This document shows positions 46,641 through 57,900 of a DNA stretch of 64,000 nucleotides, piece after piece; position 1 is the first letter of the stretch, and each line of letters starts with the position of its first letter. The notes below the pieces were generated by a model that did not search any database, was not told the DNA's origin, and saw only the letters and a list, made by a program, of their open reading frames with translations. The translations under genes and the position numbers were made by a program. This DNA comes from Eustoma russellianum (Eukaryota; Streptophyta; Magnoliopsida; Gentianales; Gentianaceae): NCBI GenBank assembly GCA_036186865.1, contig AP025062.1, positions 6,101,059 through 6,165,058 of the forward strand, written 5' to 3'.

Positions 46641-47178
46641 TAGGGATGTCAAACGGATAAAACGAATACGATAACACAGTATCCGTATTCGAATTCGTTT
46701 TTGTTTAACTATATCCGAATTCGTATCCGAATCCGGACGGATATTTAGGAAGTCATCCGAATTCGAATTTGTTCGGATTCGAATTCGGTGCCGGATATCC
46801 GAATCCGTATTATATCTATTTCAAATTTGTTCGAATATCCGAATCCGGATATCCGAATTCGAAATCAGCAAATTTATAGCGGCCGTATACATATTTTCAT
46901 ATATATTTTTTTAAAAATTTAAAAATAAATATTTTTACATATTTTTTATATATTATTATATATTTTATTATATATTTTTATTTAATTTTAAAAATATCTA
47001 TTCGGATACGGATATTCGGATACGGTAATGACTATACCATATTCGTATTTTTTTTTCTAATACTATTCGGATACGAATTCGAATACGGTGAAACGAATGT
47101 ATAGCTCTTACCATATTCGATTCGAACAGCCGAATTCGAATTCGGATGTCGGAAATCTGGTAAGTTTTGACAGGCCTA
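46641..47178. mobile_element. hAT-like MITE, 538 bp, with an 8-bp target duplication
   Basis: The ends tagggatgtcaaac and gttttgacaggccta are inverted repeats with two or three mismatches. ctttaaat flanks both sides (46633-46640 and 47179-47186), the 8-bp duplication expected of hAT elements. The interior is dense with palindromic (a)tccgaattcggat-type motifs, so a single strand could fold almost end to end. It has no ORF. Confidence 0.85.
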
Positions 47179-47416
47179 CTTTAAATCACCATTTTGTTTG
47201 TTTTTATCTAGTAGAGTCAGATAGCCCCATTGGGGTTCATAGAATGGGTACTACTAGGATATTAAATTACAGTTGGGAGTACATGTCCTTGCAGGATTGA
47301 TGTCGAAGTTACTGAAAAGTTGGGACTTAGTTGTTTAGTCGACAAGCCTAAATTACCTCTTTGACTAAATATCTATCATCACTCAAACTTGTTTTCGTTT
47401 TTGTTTACCAAAATCG

Positions 47417-49159
47417 ATGGTGGATCAACACAGTGAGAAGTCTACGGAGGAAGCGGATCAATATCACAGAAGTGTGAAGAAATATAAGCGACCTGCAACG
47501 GATGACCCTTCCATGTCTGAGATGAACGATTTCTCATCTGCTACGCCCTGGGCTGATCTCCTACGCTATCCCCCTCCATCATGCCTGCTTACTAACGACG
47601 ATATTTATACTGGGGAAGGAGAAGAGGAAGACGACATTGATGAGAACCAGTTTGGTACCGTTCCCCCGACGGATCATGATGGTAATGAGACTGAGATAGG
47701 CAAAGCAGTGGTGGACATACCAATGGACGAATGCAAGCAACTTTGGGCGCCTTGGAGACGTGCACTTGTGGTTAAACTGCTGGGACGAAACGTATCGTAC
47801 CGCATATTATCTCAGCGGCTTGGAGATCTGTGGGCACCGAACCGTAGACTGGAGATCGTGGATCTTGAAGAAGGGTTTTTTGTGGTAAGATTTGTCTCTA
47901 AAGATGACTACTTTTTCGCACTAGAAAATGGTCCATGGACCATTCAAGGTCATTATCTTACGGTGTCAAAGTTTCGTCCGGGGTTTTGCCCAACTGCAGA
48001 GAAGGTATCATCTACTCTAGTTTGGATCCGAATCCCCCGTCTTCCTCTTGAACTGTTCAATGAAAATGTTCTTATGCGCATTGGTGATGCTTTGGGCAAG
48101 GCGATCAAAATTGATACTAACACAATGAAAGTATCGCGTGGCAAGTACGCACGAGTGTGCGTGGAGATAGATCTTGAGAGGCCTCTTACCTCAGTGGTGA
48201 TTGTGAATGGTTCCTCCTTTACAGTGGAATATGAGAATCTACATCAGATTTGTTTCAACTGTGGCAAGTACGGACATAGACAGGAGGAATGTGCAGACCA
48301 GGAATTGAAGGGAAGTAGCGAACCATCGCTAGCAAGCCCACAACCTCCCACAGCGTCCATCCCAACTGACCCCTTTGGTCCCTGGATGCTTGCGAAGAAT
48401 ACTAGCAGAAGACGTGGTGCAGTCCCACCAGTTAAGGCTACTAATAACGGTAACTTTCAAACTGTGCCAAAGTCCCATACCATAGCATCGAAGCGAATGC
48501 CCAAGCAATCTGCCAATGGCCTCCAAGGGTCACGGTTTGCTCCTATTTCTGAGGAGGCAGATGAGGAACCTCTAATGCCGGCTAATTCAGTTGAGACGGA
48601 TATGCAGTTCATAAATGACATGGGGCCACCGATTGTCTTCCGAACAACGACCAAGGAAAACCTTCTAAAATCACGGGATCACAAGACAAAAGGAATCCCG
48701 GTGAAAGACACATCAAAAGTGAGAGTCCAAGTATCGCGGGGAAACAAAAATAAAGAAACACAGCCGATACTTCTTCGAAGAAATACTAAAGATGCTGGCA
48801 TGTCTAGCAGTGAGGTTACTCCTACGAGCCGTCCTGTCATAAGGCGAACAAACGAGAGTAGCAGCACAGTGACTTCGGCTAAACCGTTGAATGATATTAC
48901 AAACATTGGTGGCCCAGCGATTCCCCAAAATGCCGATACATCCAATACTATCGCTGACCACAACCCGGCAACGGAAAGGAATAATTATAGCAGCGAGCAC
49001 ATCAAGTGTCATTCGCCAGACATAGCCTTGGATTCAAATATGGTGGTGGATGTTAATGGCCCAGTTGAACATGAATCTTCCCCTATGGAAGTCGGATTCC
49101 CTATCCCAGTTGAGGAAGGTACTGTTGCTGTACCTATGCACCCAAGCACTTCGTCATGA
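47417..49159 (+). CDS. LINE-2 ORF1, DUF4283/zinc-knuckle RNA-binding protein
   Basis: 580 residues, starting MVDQHSEKSTEEADQYH. An acidic stretch (GEGEEEDDIDEN, residues about 70-85) precedes the DUF4283-like domain at residues about 95-275 (MDECKQLWAPWRRALVVKLL to GKYARVCVEIDLERP). A CCHC knuckle CFNCGKYGHRQEEC follows at about residues 279-292. The last 280 residues are polar and low in complexity. L1 ORF1 proteins bind the element RNA and help form the particle that carries it to DNA. The stop codon overlaps the ORF2 start by ATGA. No break was seen. Confidence 0.88.
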   Translation: MVDQHSEKSTEEADQYHRSVKKYKRPATDDPSMSEMNDFSSATPWADLLRYPPPSCLLTNDDIYTGEGEEEDDIDENQFGTVPPTDHDGNETEIGKAVVDIPMDECKQLWAPWRRALVVKLLGRNVSYRILSQRLGDLWAPNRRLEIVDLEEGFFVVRFVSKDDYFFALENGPWTIQGHYLTVSKFRPGFCPTAEKVSSTLVWIRIPRLPLELFNENVLMRIGDALGKAIKIDTNTMKVSRGKYARVCVEIDLERPLTSVVIVNGSSFTVEYENLHQICFNCGKYGHRQEECADQELKGSSEPSLASPQPPTASIPTDPFGPWMLAKNTSRRRGAVPPVKATNNGNFQTVPKSHTIASKRMPKQSANGLQGSRFAPISEEADEEPLMPANSVETDMQFINDMGPPIVFRTTTKENLLKSRDHKTKGIPVKDTSKVRVQVSRGNKNKETQPILLRRNTKDAGMSSSEVTPTSRPVIRRTNESSSTVTSAKPLNDITNIGGPAIPQNADTSNTIADHNPATERNNYSSEHIKCHSPDIALDSNMVVDVNGPVEHESSPMEVGFPIPVEEGTVAVPMHPSTSS

Positions 49160-52100
49160 AAGTTGTTGCATGGAATTGCCGTGGTGCGGGTTCTCCGGCC
49201 ACAATAAGAACCATTACCCGCTTATCTCGTGATCATACACCTTCTTTGTTGTTTTTGATGGAGACTCGTGTGCCTAGCTCAAGGGCGAAGCAAATTATGC
49301 GTAATACACATTTTACCAACATTGCTGCGATCGAAGCCAGAGGTTTTTCTGGTGGTTTATGGTGTCTGTGGGATGCTAACGTGCTTGCTATTCGTATCTT
49401 ATCCTATACAGCTCAACTAATGAATGTGGGCGTTGTGCAGAATAACTCTTTGTCTTGGATCCTATCCTTGGTGTATGCTTCCCCATCACAACAAACCCGG
49501 GATATGTTTCATGATTACGTGGAATCTATGTCGTCCTATGTCACTATCCCATGGTTGCTAATAGGAGATTTCAACCAAGTGGTACGACAAGAGGACAAGC
49601 GTGGAGGTAGACCCGTCGCGGGCTATGGTGTCAACCGAATGCATCGAATGATTGATACCTGTGCACTGGAGGAACTTCTTTTCACTGGACCGCAGTTTAC
49701 ATGGTCGAACGGACAGGAGGGAAGGTTATTAATCGAACAAAGACTAGACCAAGCGTGGGCAAATTTGTTATGGCACTCCAGATTTCATCAGTACACATTA
49801 CATCACTTACCCAAACTAAACTCTGATCACAATCCATTGCTCCTGATACTAGATCGCAGAGATGGTGAGGCGCAAGGTGAACGTTCCTTTAAATTTCAGG
49901 CATGCTGGTTACAACATAAATCATTTGATGATTTCATACACGGAGCATGGAGACCGCATAGCAGGGATTTGCAGCAGCGTTATCTGAGTTTGCGGCACAA
50001 ACAAAAATCTGGCAGCGTGATGTGTTCGGTAATATTGGACATCGCCGGAAACGTTGCCTTGCTAGAATTGAAGGTGTGCAACGATCCCTCTCCCTTAAAC
50101 CATCTATGTTTCTTACACGACTGGATAAAGAATTACGCCTTGAGTACGCAGAGATTTTATTACAAGAAGAGACTTATTGGCGTCAAAAGCACAAGCTCCA
50201 ATGGTTATCCGATGGCGAACGGAACACTCGATACTTTCATAAATCTTTCAAGATGCATCGGAGGGCAGCCACCATTACGAGGCTCAAAGACACTAATGGG
50301 GAGTGGGTAGCAGATGCAAAGAAATTGCAGGATATTGTTCTTCATCATTATCAAACCCTCTATGCTGCATCGACTGAGACTATTGCTACTTGGGAAAATA
50401 TTGCTTTCCCCCCGCTAAACCACTCGGACACACAACTATTGAATAGACCGGTGACTACAAGTGAGGTGGAGAATGCCATCTTCCAAATGGGTGCTTACAA
50501 AGCACCCGGACCGGACGGTTTCCCACCTATTTTCTTTCAATACAATTGGAGTATAGTTGGACCATCGGTAACTGAGTTCGTTATGGATGCCTTTCGTACT
50601 AGATCTTTTCCGGCAGAGATGAATAGATCTCTTATCACCTTGATTCCTAAGATGCCTAATCCGGACTCTATATCTAACTTTCGACCCATTGCACTTACTA
50701 ATGTTGTGGTGAAGCTGATTAGTAAAGTGATCGCCAACCGGCTCAAACTCGTGATAGATAAACTGGTTGCATCAAATCAATGCGCTTTCATCCCGGGAAG
50801 ACAAGCCGCGGATAACATAATCATCTCACAAGAGGCTATGCATACAATGCGAATTAAACGAGGACGCAAAGGTTATATGGCGATGAAGATAGATCTAGAA
50901 AAGGCATATGATAAAGTAAGATGGTCTTTCCTTCAAAAAATCCTTGAAATGGTCGGTTTTAGCAGTCATATGGTGGAGTTAATTATGTTCATGTTAACCT
51001 CGGCATCCCTATCGGTCTTATGGAACGAGCAACGTCTTGAGCCATTTCACCCTCAACGAGGGATTCGACAAGGTGACCCTCTAGCTCCTTATTTATTTTT
51101 GCTGTGCATGGAAGTTCTTGGGCAGAAAATTAATCATGCAGTCGAATGCAAAGACTGGATCCCCCTGCGTATGTCTAGACATGGTCCATCGATATCCCAT
51201 CTTTTCTTTGCGGACGATTTGCTATTATTTGGTGAGGCATCTGTCAAGCAAGCCTTGGTGATGCACAAAATTCTGACGGAGTTCTGCGATCTTTCAGGGC
51301 AAACCGTGAGCTTGCATAAATCAAAGATTCTTATTTCAAACAATTTGGCAGGCAGATTTCATCCCATGATATTCATCAATCAAGGAATTACTTGCACGAC
51401 TAATCTGGGTAGTTACTTGGGGATGCCTTTAGTCCATGGCCGGTGCACCAAACGGACATATGACTTCATCATTGACAAAGTTCGCAAAAAGCTAGCCATG
51501 TGGAAAACTAAACTATTATCGCAGGCGGCCAGAGGTTTACTGATACAAAGTGTAATATCCCTTATGCCCACATATGCTATGCAAACTGTCCGCCTCCCTG
51601 CCAGCTTAGTTGATGAGATTGATAAGATATCACGACGTTTTTTCTGGGGCGAGACAAACCATACATCAAAAATACATTGGTGCCGATGGAAGACCATTTG
51701 TCGCCCTACCTGGGACGGCGGCTTGGGCATAAAACGTTTACGAGAAATGAACATAGCAATGCTTGCTAAGTTGGGATGGCAACTTCTCACACGTCCGGAT
51801 AAACTTTGGGTCCAAGTTCTCCGCTGTAAATATGGGGATTTGCTACAGGATCGTAGGCATCACAATTCATCTTCCATTTGGCGGCATATCAAAAGTACTG
51901 TTCCGCTGCTGCGTGCTGGTCTTGAAACTTCGAACACGCGGAACGCTGATGGAGCTTTACGGTGGAAAGGTACGGGCTCTGGCAAGTTTACGGTGGCTAG
52001 CACTTATAGTCTAATGGTTTCCGGATCAAACGAATCGCGTCCTAAGATTTGGAATACTATATGGAGGTTACAGGGTCCTAAACGCTTAAACATGCTGTTG

Positions 52101-52556
52101 TGGCAGATTTGTTAGTCGGGACTGCCTACAGGTTCACTTCTTTCTAGGCGTCATGTAGTACCATCTGGACGTTGTAGCATTTGTGGGCATATGGAGGAAT
52201 CCACTATGCATGCTATACGCGATTGCCCTTGGGCGAAGCAGGTTTGGTGTAGTCTCATCGGCCCAAGCTCCACTGCTCAGTTTTTCCGCTCCTTTTGTCC
52301 ACGCCAATGGATTATGGAGAATATCCGTGCACCTAACCGTTGTGGTCCAAATCTCAGGGATTGGCGATACCTCTTCCGACAGACAATATCCAGTCTATGG
52401 TATTGGCAAAACCAATATTCCCACGGTCTTGTATCGACACTACCATCCTCTTACTGCATCCAGCAAGAAGCTATTGAAAGGGTTACACATTTGGAACTTG
52501 TAAATAGCTATAGACGTAGTGGTAGTTTGATATCACATTCTAGTTGTACTCAGTAG
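49156..52556 (+). pseudogene. LINE-2 ORF2, endonuclease-reverse transcriptase (one frameshift, one stop)
   Basis: The start at 49156 gives MKVVAWNCRGAGSPATIRTI. The endonuclease shows FLMETRVPS, IGDFNQVVRQ, RLDQAWAN and NSDHNPLLL. A frame change near 49980 moves to the frame that is open to 52115: AYKAPGPDGFPPIFFQ, FRPIALTNVVVKLISKVIAN, MKIDLEKAYDKVRW, IRQGDPLAPYLFLL and FFADDLLLFGEA (about 51210), all intact. TAG at 52113-52115 cuts off the C-terminal zinc finger (CSICGHMEESTMHAIRDC), which stays in frame to 52556. Two changes would separate it from a full ORF2. Confidence 0.9.
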
Positions 52557-52829
52557 CAGAAACATATACTGATGTAAATTGCTGTTATCAATAAAGTTCC
52601 ACTTTCCGCCAAAATGATCTTTTTCGATGCATTATTAATATTCACTTATGTTTGGGCTCTGTTCATTTTTTCTAGGATGTCACTACAAATTTAAACATTT
52701 GGATTTGCAATATGTAGATTATACTTGGTCCTGAAGTTTTAAAACTTAGAGCAAAAGGTCATTTCTTGACTCTATGGCCTACCGTCCTAATCCCAAAAAG
52801 CATTGTGGAAGATGCAAATCAGAAGCCCA

Positions 52830-53000
52830 GCGACATCCTAGATTGGGTGAGGACTTACGCAGTGACCCACACAAGGTGTCCCTGCAAACTAGGCATTCGG
52901 CTTGGCAATAGTAGAGCACTCACACTGTGCGTGTCTCTGGATTCGAACTCTTGATCTCTTAGAGCAAATCACAACCCGAGTAACAACTGGACTATGTCCA
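52830..53000 (-). mobile_element. SINE family C, copy 3
   Basis: On the minus strand it reads ggacatagtccagttgtta (A-box region), aagagttcgaatccagagac (B box), acgcacagtgtgagtgctc and ttgcagggacaccttgtgtg, in the family order. Confidence 0.75.
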
Positions 53001-53224
53001 GTAATCATCAAGTTTCAAAACTTGATTTGAGCAGATGCTATTTTGCCGTTGACAAGTATCACGATCTATTTCGTCAAGTTTTTAAACAATCACTTAGGCT
53101 AGTTGGGCAGTACCCTTGACCCTAGTTATTAGTAACAATTACAAAATGAGGAACGCTACAATAAATGAAATGGATTGAAACTTACAGAACCATGGCAACT
53201 GAACAGTCAGCAAATTATATACTA

Positions 53225-53998
53225 CTACAACAACAACAATCATACTAGTATATCCCAACGATAGCAAAAGCTATCGCTAGGATCTGAAGAGGGTGAGAGG
53301 CAGACAAACAATACCTCCATCCCAAAGGATAGAGAATTTGCTTCCAATGAGACATCCGGCTCTACATGTACCTGCATAGATAGCACAATAGCAGAAATCT
53401 ATACTAGTGAAGAGGTTTCATTAAACATAAACAGAAGTCTTCCGATATTAAAATAGTCATAATAATGGATATACACAAATAGCTGAAAGACAAAGACCGA
53501 AACAAAAATGTGTAAAATCAACCTAAAGTGTAAATACTATCTAATCCTCTAAGTAAGTTCTAAGGTGCCCCTATATCCTGCCCACCCTTCCTTAACCTTA
53601 ATCCTCTGCCTCCATGAACTCTTATTCTGGAGTATGTCCTTAGAGATGTACAACCATAGTAAGTCATGTCTAATCTGCTCATCTCACGTTAGTTTGGGCT
53701 TGGATTTACTCCTCTTTCCTTCTACAGTGAGGCTTTCAATTGTTCTCACAGACGTCGTTGTCTGTCTCTTTTTGACATGCCCAAGTCATCTCAGTCTTCC
53801 CTCTCTTATCTTACATGTTATACTAATCATCCCTAACATTTCTCTGTATACCTCACTTATTATCCTGTCTAGCCTTGTATGCCCGTACATCCAAATCAGC
53901 ATCCTCGTCTCTGCCACTTCCATCTTCTGTGACTTTTTCCACTTGATAGCCCACCAGTCTATTCCATATAACATTGCCGGCTGCACCGCCATCCTATA
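53225..53998 (-). mobile_element. RTE-type LINE, 3' part (C-terminus, 3' UTR, TTG tail)
   Basis: The minus strand from 53998 reads AVQPAMLYGIDWWAIK, VAETRMLIWMYGHTRLDR and EGRLRWLGHVK, the usual C-terminal end of plant RTE reverse transcriptases. Coding ends near 53540. The remaining 300 bp end in a catctcaccctcttcagatc-like block and a (ttg)n tail at about 53226-53240 (cytacaacaacaacaat on the plus strand). Its upstream half lies at 60586-61083 beyond a 6.6-kb insertion. Confidence 0.85.
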
Positions 53999-54370
53999 AA
54001 ATTTTCGCGAGTTAATTGCACCTGGTATCCGTACTTTTCCACAAAGTTTTGAGTAGCATCCATACTTTCATGAAACTGGCTTACCAGCCATACTTATTGG
54101 TAAATTAACACCTGGCATCCGGCAACCGGGAAATCACCTATTACTATAGGCGGTTTTTAGCAAAATTCCTTTTATTGTTTGATGGTTACCACATTTGGCG
54201 TCCAAATTTTCCCAACCATTGTTAATTCCACCTTCCCTCCATTAATTCCAACCGATTCCTCCCTCCAAAAACTTTGTGCCTTTGCTTTTCCATCAAACAC
54301 ATGAATAACATCTGATTTTCCATCAAAAACTTTGTCCTCTGCTTTTCTTCTCTGTCAACGTCACTTCAGC

Positions 54371-54485
54371 CGATGGGTGGTACCTGCATGGAGAACACAC
54401 AAGAAAATGTTGAAATGGCTGAAGCATATTCTCCAATGGATGTTTCTCCTTATAACACGTTGATGGATGAAGTTGCATCACAGCA
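54371..54485 (+). pseudogene. Captured exon in the MULE, left half
   Basis: A pyrimidine-rich stretch ending cttcag is followed by an open segment reading MGGTCMENTQENVEM and SPMDVSPYNTLMDEV. It is cut by the Copia insertion after gcatcacagca. Its frame resumes on the far side at 59738 (QASVMSDQKIMNEEKE). The SPMDVSPY wording recalls plant TPR/DnaJ proteins, but this is memory, not a search. Confidence 0.5.
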
Positions 54486-54718
54486 TGTTAAACAAGGAAA
54501 TGTTTGTCATTGTATGTAAATTAGGAGAAAAGATTTAATTACGTGTAAATTAGGAAACTCATTTATTTGTTTCTTATCCTAATCAATCTCAGTCAAATAT
54601 TCTAATTAGACTGATTGAGAGGAAATTGAGGAATTTAGTACTACTTATAGGAGGTCTATGTACAGAAGAAAATCAATTAAGCGAAACGTTCAGTTTGCAA
54701 AAGATTGTTTTTTTATCA
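54486..54718 (+). repeat. 5' LTR of the nested Copia element
   Basis: It matches 59501-59732 apart from scattered substitutions near both ends and one missing T in the closing T run. Confidence 0.93.
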
Positions 54719-54734
54719 TGGTATCAGAGCTGAG
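54719..54734 (+). promoter_or_regulatory. Primer-binding site (initiator Met tRNA type)
   Basis: tggtatcagagctgag lies immediately after the LTR. It is the standard sequence that plant Copia elements use to prime minus-strand synthesis. Confidence 0.9.
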
Positions 54735-54912
54735 TCTGATCCTATAGACTCAGAAACACTGGCGTTTTTTTTCTTCATCATCTCACAGAAATCTCCCACA
54801 CACACCATAAACAGAAAATAGTCAGGATTAAAACTAGGACTCAGAAAAGGTTTCATCATTGTCCAGATGCCTCTCTTCTATCAACTGGCTAAGATCTTAT
54901 AACCTGACCGAA

Positions 54913-57900
54913 ATGTCTGGCGAGAGTTCAGAACCCAAATCCAGTTACACCGGATCAGATGAACTCACGGTGGAATTGGCAAACCTTCTGCGTCAAAGCC
55001 TACAAACTCAGGCATTGACCACTATATCCGACAACCTGGCCATAGGGGTAAAATTCAACGACGAAAATTACTCCCTATGGGCCACCTTAATCCGAAAAGC
55101 CATTGGAGGGAGGGGGAAGAGTTCACACCTCACAGGGAACCCTTCACCTCCTCAACCCACTAACACTGGATATGATCGATAGGAACAAGATGACCAGTGT
55201 GTATTCACTTGGTTGATTTATAACATTGAATCACACCTGGTGACAAATGTATCTCAGTACCCTACCGCGAAAGCACTTTGGGATGGGTTACTGCTCACTT
55301 ATGGATCGGGTACTGATTCGCTCCAAGTATTCGATCTGCACAAAAAGGCAAACACGCTGAGGCAAGGCTCAGGAACGTTGGAAGAAATCTGGCACAGATT
55401 CCAGTCGATCAAGATGACAATAGATATTAAAGATCCAAACCCAATGAAAGATCCAGAGGATATCCGGATCTACAATCAAAAATTACAGGAACAGAGACTG
55501 TTCCAATTTCTGACTGCAGTTGATGAAAAATTTGAGTTGGCTAGAAGAGAAATACTAAAAAAGGAACCTTTGTCATCAGTGGAGATGGCATATGGACTTA
55601 TTCGAAGAAAGGAGGCAAGGATGAATATTCTGAAAGAAGACCCCTCAGTTATGGATGAAACATCATCAGGGATATCAGGATATGGACTGACGGCGAAGAA
55701 CAGGGGCAAGGGAGGATCTTTACGGCGCTCAGAGAGTAACTTATCACGGCGCTTAGAGGGGAACAAGGAGGACAAAAACAGCCTCTGTTGTTCTCACTGT
55801 GGAAGAAGAAAACATACCAAAGAAAGCTGTTTTCTTCTGGTGGGATATCCATATTGGTGGAACAACCGAACACCAGCCACCGGCGAAGAAGTGGGCAAGG
55901 GTGCTGCAGCCGTGGGTACCCTAGTGGAGGACACCAGCAGCGGTGCAGAACAAAGCAGAAATGGAGAAGGATCTGCAACTTGCCCAGGAAAAGATGGAAG
56001 AAAAGCATTAATGGCGGGAGACGCAAGGGGCATAAGGATGGAGAAGGGTGATGAAGATTCTAGAAATGCGGTGCCAGGTGCAGAATTGTTAAACAGGACC
56101 CTCACATTTCCTGAAAAATCCAAACTGGTCCCCCCTGAGTCTCCAAATTCCAGCTCCGTCCCCATCCACTCAACCAATCCCAGTTCAGCCCCTTTTGTTC
56201 CGTCTACCTATATGTGTGATCCCTCAGCTCCACGAAATTTCCTTCCAGTCCCAAGCAACCTCACTTATGCCAATTTGGCCTAAAATACAAACCCTTGGAT
56301 AATTGATTGTGGGGCCACGGACACTATGACCAATGACCTCAATGACTTCCTTTGCTTTACACCACCCACTAAAACCCATATTGAAACTGCTAGTGGTGAG
56401 CGTATACCAGTCCAAGGCGGCGGTTCCATTCAACTTTCTCCCACACTCATTATACCCCACTGTTTATATGTTCCTGGTCTTTCGTCCAAGTTATTATCCC
56501 TTAGTCATATTACTAAAACTCTCAATTGTACTGCCCTAATCCATCCACATTTTTATCTCTTACAGGACACTCGTACGACGACGATTATTGGGCGTGGCAC
56601 TGAACGCGGTGGACTTTTACTACGTTGATGGGGTTTTTCAACAGGGTCGGTCCATGCTTGCTCACCGGACGACCAATCAACAATTGTGGTTATGGCATCG
56701 ACGCTTAGGCCACCCTTCATTTAGCTATTTAAAATTGTTGTTTCCCAGTCTATTTACTCATGATTCAGTTCATATAAAGTGTGAAACTTGCATACGTGCT
56801 AAAAGTCACCGGACCACTTTTTATCCGAATAATACTCGTGTTGACCAAATATTTTCCTTAGTACACTCTGATGTCTGGGGACCAGCTCATGTATCTAACA
56901 CGCAGCAGTTTCAGTACTTTATCTTATTTATTGATGATTTTTCTCGCATGACTTGGGTTTACTTCTTGAAACAGAAATCTGAGGTTCCTGATACTTTTAT
57001 ACACTTCTATAACCTGGTTCAGACACAGTACCAAACTAAAATCAAAATCCTTCGCTCTGACAATGGAACTGAGTATAGTCAACTCCGACCATTTTTTTGA
57101 TAACATGGTCTTGTCCATCAAACTTCCTGCCCTCATACTCCACAACAAAATGGAGTAGCAGAAAGAAAAAATCGTCTTATTCTCAAAATGACACGCTCCA
57201 TGCTTCTTGAGTCACATGCTCCAAAAAAATTTTGGCCAGATGCCGTTGGCACAGCTGTTTACCTACTTAATCGTCTTCCAACCAAAGCTTTGGACCACAA
57301 GACACCACTACAGGTGCTTTTCACACAAGCCACTATACCATATATTCTCACATTACCACCTCGGGTCTTTGGGTGTGTTGTCTATGCTCACATACCCAAA
57401 CATGATCGGTCCAAACTAGACTCTCGTGCTGACAAGTGTGTATTTGTGGGATATGCTAGTCATCAAAAAGGGTATAGATGTTATAATCCGGTCACCCGGC
57501 GTCTTTATATTACCATGGATTGTGAGTTTCTTGAGACTGAGTATTACTTCACTCACCCGGTCGGGTCTCAGGGGGAGAAGCTAAGTGAGTCACCTTCCTT
57601 TGCGTGGTTACGTAATCTTGATTGTATGATGGATGTCCAGTAAGGGCAAGCAGGTGGCGCCACCAAGCTGACCGCAGTCAACGAGGTAGGGACACCACCA
57701 GCAACAGTAGCCATACCTGAGATATCTACTTCGGACGATGTCCTTCAAGAGGTAAATAATCCCTCCTCTGACCTTTTATCCATTGACCAGTTTGAATCTA
57801 ATCCTGAACCTATTGAGAGACAGGAAAGGGTCCTTCCTCCCAGGAGTACTAGAGGTGTTCCACCAGCATGGTACTCACCTGAAGCAGTATCCCGAACGGC

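Larger units (their letters stand above)
47417..52620 (+). mobile_element. Second plant L1-type LINE (LINE-2), nearly intact
   Basis: It is related to LINE-1 at 9137-14476 in both ORFs. ORF1 (47417-49159) is uninterrupted. ORF2 (49156-52556) has one frameshift and one stop. The 3' UTR carries aataaa near 52589 and ends around 52620 with a gatctttttc motif like that near the end of LINE-1. Neither a long A tail nor a target duplication could be fixed, so the outer ends are estimates. Confidence 0.85.

Noticed and set aside
53565..53999. 144-residue plus-strand ORF
   Set aside because: The opposite strand encodes the recognisable RTE C-terminus; this is its shadow.
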